From Betaproteobacteria bacterium (GTDB lineage Bacteria; Pseudomonadota; Gammaproteobacteria; Burkholderiales; Burkholderiaceae): DNA of 16,035 nt. The first letter of the stretch is position 1, and each line of letters begins with the position of its first letter. A program made the translations under genes and the position numbers. The notes beneath the pieces were generated by a model. It did not search any database and was not told the origin of the DNA. It was given only the letters and a program-made list of their open reading frames with translations. Below are positions 14,034 through 16,035 of the stretch, piece after piece. The stretch lies in assembly GCA_013205155.1 (NCBI GenBank), contig JABMMT010000083.1, forward strand, positions 1 through 16,035, read 5' to 3'.

Positions 14034-15017
14034 TTATTGATTGACGTTGACAATCACCCGCCCTCGGATGTTACCTACCATGAGCTCTTGTGCATATTTT
14101 AAAGACTCCTCCAAATTAATTTCATGAGAAATCTCATCCAGAGTTTTTAAATCCATCAGCTTACTTAATTGCTCATAAGCAGCAATTCTTTTTGCACGTG
14201 CCACAGTAACACTATTGATGCCATATAAAGTGATGCCACGAAGAATAAATGGTGCCACACTAGAAGGAAAGTCCATGCCTTGCGCGAGGCCACAAGCAGC
14301 AACTGCGCCATCACTCTTGGTTTGGGCGCAGGCGTTCGCCAAGGTATGGCTTCCAACGCTATCAACTACCGCAGCCCAACGCTCTTTTGCCAAGGGCTTT
14401 CCAGGAGCAGATAAGGCCGTGCGCTCAATGACCTCTGTGGCACCAAGCTGCTTTAAATAATTCTCTTCAGATAAACGCCCAGTACTAGCGACCACCGTAA
14501 ATCCCAATTTATTTAAGAGTGCAATGGCAAAGCTACCGACGCCACCTGCCGCACCAGTGACTAAAACTTCACCATCACTTGGCTTCAGACCATGAGATTG
14601 CAGCGCCATCACACATAGCATGGCGGTATAACCTGCAGTGCCAATGGCCAAAGCCTGCTTGGCTGTAAAGCCTTTAGGCAATGGAATGAGCCACTCGGCC
14701 TTGACCCGCGCCATTTGACTTAAACCACCCCAGTGACCTTCTCCAACGCCCCAACCATTTAGAAGGACCCTATCGCCAGCCTTAAAGTCGGCGCTACTAC
14801 TCTCTATTACTTCCCCCGCGAAATCGATCCCCGGCACCATCGGAAAGTTACGTACGACAGGGCCTTTACCAGTAATGGCTAGACCATCCTTGTAATTAAG
14901 GGTGGAGTAGAGCACCCTCACCTTTACATCACCTTCGGGCAAGCTAGCCTCATCAAGCTCTGCCAGCTCAGCACGATAGCCCTGATCATCCTTTTTTACC
15001 AAAATAGCCTTAAACAT
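14034..15017 (-). CDS. acuI: AcuI/YhdH-type acrylyl-CoA reductase (zinc-independent MDR)
   Basis: This 327-residue member of the medium-chain dehydrogenase/reductase family is of the YhdH/AcuI subgroup, which reduces acrylyl-CoA to propionyl-CoA with NADPH. Seen are the N-terminal catalytic-domain blocks STLNYKDGLAITGKG (38-52) and MVPGIDFAGEV (60-70), the NWG-type segment LNGWGVGEGHWGG (86-98), and the nucleotide-binding glycine motif VTGAAGGVGS (153-162), with no catalytic-zinc ligand pattern. In organisms without DMSP catabolism, the enzyme is taken as a detoxifier of reactive acrylyl-CoA. A strong ribosome-binding site (AGGAAG) precedes ATG 15017-15015. It probably forms an operon with the MBL hydrolase downstream. 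A general quinone oxidoreductase annotation is the alternative, less specific name. Confidence 0.85.
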   Translation of the reverse strand: MFKAILVKKDDQGYRAELAELDEASLPEGDVKVRVLYSTLNYKDGLAITGKGPVVRNFPMVPGIDFAGEVIESSSADFKAGDRVLLNGWGVGEGHWGGLSQMARVKAEWLIPLPKGFTAKQALAIGTAGYTAMLCVMALQSHGLKPSDGEVLVTGAAGGVGSFAIALLNKLGFTVVASTGRLSEENYLKQLGATEVIERTALSAPGKPLAKERWAAVVDSVGSHTLANACAQTKSDGAVAACGLAQGMDFPSSVAPFILRGITLYGINSVTVARAKRIAAYEQLSKLMDLKTLDEISHEINLEESLKYAQELMVGNIRGRVIVNVNQ

Positions 15018-15104
15018 GCATCTTCCTTTTTGATCGAAGCTTTTCCCCGCAACAAATGCGTAATAGGTTTATCCTAACGAGCATTGATGATTATGGGGGT
15101 TTCC

Positions 15105-15389
15105 ATGAAAAAAATTCTACTATTAACTGCGATTTCTAGCTTACTACTAGCTGGCTGCTCCTCAACCCAACTCGGCATGTCTATGGGCAATATGCGCCTG
15201 ATTAATTCTAGCGCTCCCCCTCAAGAGGTAATGGACTTTGCTACAAACACTTGCCGAAACGACTTTTACCAAGGAGCAAGCTTTCTCTCCAAGGCTAACA
15301 AGGAGTATCGCTTTAAATGCGTCAAAGCCGAAGAGAATGAAATCTTGATGCCTATTCCTGGAACCGCTATTACTCCTGTAAGCAAGTAA
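15105..15389 (+). CDS. small lipoprotein of unknown function
   Basis: This is a 94-residue predicted lipoprotein. The start is ATG 15105 (MKKILLLTAISSLLLAGC), giving a textbook lipoprotein signal with lipobox LLAGC and the lipidated Cys at residue 18; GGGGGT at 15095-15100 serves as ribosome-binding site. In-frame starts at 15084, 15087 and 15093 would put extra residues before the basic KK and are less likely. The mature part is about 77 residues with two further cysteines (NTCRND and FKCVKAEE) that could form a disulfide, and an MPIPGTAITP end. After the lipidated Cys comes Ser-Ser, with no Asp+2 retention signal, so outer-membrane sorting is likely. I do not recognise the family. The flavin-reductase gene follows after 10 bases. 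Confidence 0.75.
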   Translation: MKKILLLTAISSLLLAGCSSTQLGMSMGNMRLINSSAPPQEVMDFATNTCRNDFYQGASFLSKANKEYRFKCVKAEENEILMPIPGTAITPVSK

Positions 15390-15399
15390 TTCATAGTCA

Positions 15400-15900
15400 A
15401 TGGCCCCATTTACCTCCCAGGAGTTACGCAAAGGATTCGCCTCATTCGCAACAGGGGTTACCGTCATTACTTGCCTTGATGAACAGCAGCAACATCATGG
15501 CATTACCATCAGCTCATTTAATACGGTTTCCTTAGAGCCCCCACTGATTCTTTGGAGCCTAAAAAAACAGTCGCGCTTCATGCCTTGGATGGAAGTTGGG
15601 AAAAAACATCTGATTCATGTACTTGAACGCACACAAGAAGATTTAGCCATGCACTTTGCAACGGTCAAGCATGATGAGTTTATAGGCGTGCCTCATCAAA
15701 TCGCCGATAACGGTCTTTGTCAGATTAATGATTGTGTTGCTTATTATGAATGTGAAACTGCTTACGTCCATACCGGTGGAGACCACAACATCATCGTTGC
15801 CAAGGTATTAAGCTTAAAAAATTATCCAGAAAAAGAACCGCTTATTTATGCTCGTAGTAAATTTGTTGGTCTTGATTTCGCCGAACTTAAAACAAATTAA
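15400..15900 (+). CDS. flavin reductase domain protein (FMN-binding split barrel)
   Basis: This 166-residue protein is of the HpaC/flavin reductase family. Signature blocks are FATGVTVIT (16-24), GITISSFNTVSLEPPLILWSL (34-54), where the family binds FMN or FAD, and the C-terminal GDHNIIVAKV (127-136) typical of this fold. Such proteins reduce free flavin with NAD(P)H, often to feed a two-component monooxygenase; no monooxygenase is visible in the window, so the partner is unknown. Length is usual for the family. The ATG at 15400 has a poor ribosome-binding site, and with 10 bases after the lipoprotein stop it may rely on translation of that gene. The glutathione S-transferase gene follows after 29 bases. 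Confidence 0.88.
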   Translation: MAPFTSQELRKGFASFATGVTVITCLDEQQQHHGITISSFNTVSLEPPLILWSLKKQSRFMPWMEVGKKHLIHVLERTQEDLAMHFATVKHDEFIGVPHQIADNGLCQINDCVAYYECETAYVHTGGDHNIIVAKVLSLKNYPEKEPLIYARSKFVGLDFAELKTN

Positions 15901-15929
15901 TTCAAGTAAATAGAAATGAAGGAAAAGCC

Positions 15930-16035
15930 ATGATACGTTTATGGGGCCGTAAAAGTTCGATCAATGTACAAAAAGTTTTGTGGTGTCTCGCTGAACTTGG
16001 AATGCAGGAGGGTAAAGACTTCGAGCGAATTGATG
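15930..16035 (+). CDS. glutathione S-transferase family protein, N-terminus only
   Basis: The first 35 residues are visible before the window ends: MIRLWGRKSSINVQKVLWCL followed by AELGMQEGKDFERID. This is the beta-alpha-beta start of a thioredoxin-fold GST N-terminal domain, with a KSSINVQKV segment where the glutathione-activating Ser/Thr region of bacterial GSTs lies. The ribosome-binding site GAAGGA sits just before ATG 15930. It is probably co-transcribed with the flavin-reductase gene. The subclass cannot be told from this piece. Confidence 0.8.
   Translation, partial: MIRLWGRKSSINVQKVLWCLAELGMQEGKDFERID

Overview
The window reads as a compact, low-to-moderate GC betaproteobacterial chromosome segment. 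The closest match by recognition is a Burkholderiaceae member such as Polynucleobacter. The clues are a two-gene methionine synthase, a PhaM-type PHA granule protein, a DUF1840 protein, the order argS / SPOR protein / dsbA, and very short intergenic gaps. This assignment comes from memory of gene families and was not searched. I see no mobile element, CRISPR array, rRNA or tRNA. All genes look intact; only the two at the window edges are cut. No stretch longer than 300 bases lacks a gene, and the largest gap is about 93 bases.

Left part (1-5297): a truncated rfaE2 (LPS heptose activation) on the minus strand is divergent from a tightly coupled plus-strand operon of five genes. These are an exported glutathione-peroxidase-family enzyme, an FAD-dependent amine-oxidase-like protein, a DUF1365 protein, a cyclopropane-fatty-acid-synthase-family methyltransferase and a short-chain dehydrogenase with a hydrophobic tail. 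The genes overlap by 1 to 4 bases or abut. The last four resemble a known but poorly characterised lipid-modification cluster, elsewhere often tied to singlet-oxygen/ECF-sigma responses. The peroxidase placed first suggests membrane-lipid modification coupled to peroxide defence. This is the best candidate for an under-described system here.

Middle (5321-12499): the minus-strand run argS, SPOR-domain membrane protein and dsbA covers translation, envelope/division and periplasmic disulfide formation. A DUF1840 gene diverges from argS and collides with a two-gene cobalamin-dependent methionine synthase (homocysteine domain in one gene; folate, B12 and reactivation domains in the other, overlapping by 4 bases). 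A perfect 22-base palindrome lies in the last codons of the larger metH gene.

Right part (12500-16035): phaM is divergent from metH and overlaps, tail to tail for 89 bases, a metallo-beta-lactamase-fold hydrolase that follows an acuI/yhdH-type acrylyl-CoA reductase on the minus strand. A plus-strand run then holds a small lipoprotein, a flavin-reductase-domain protein and the start of a glutathione S-transferase.
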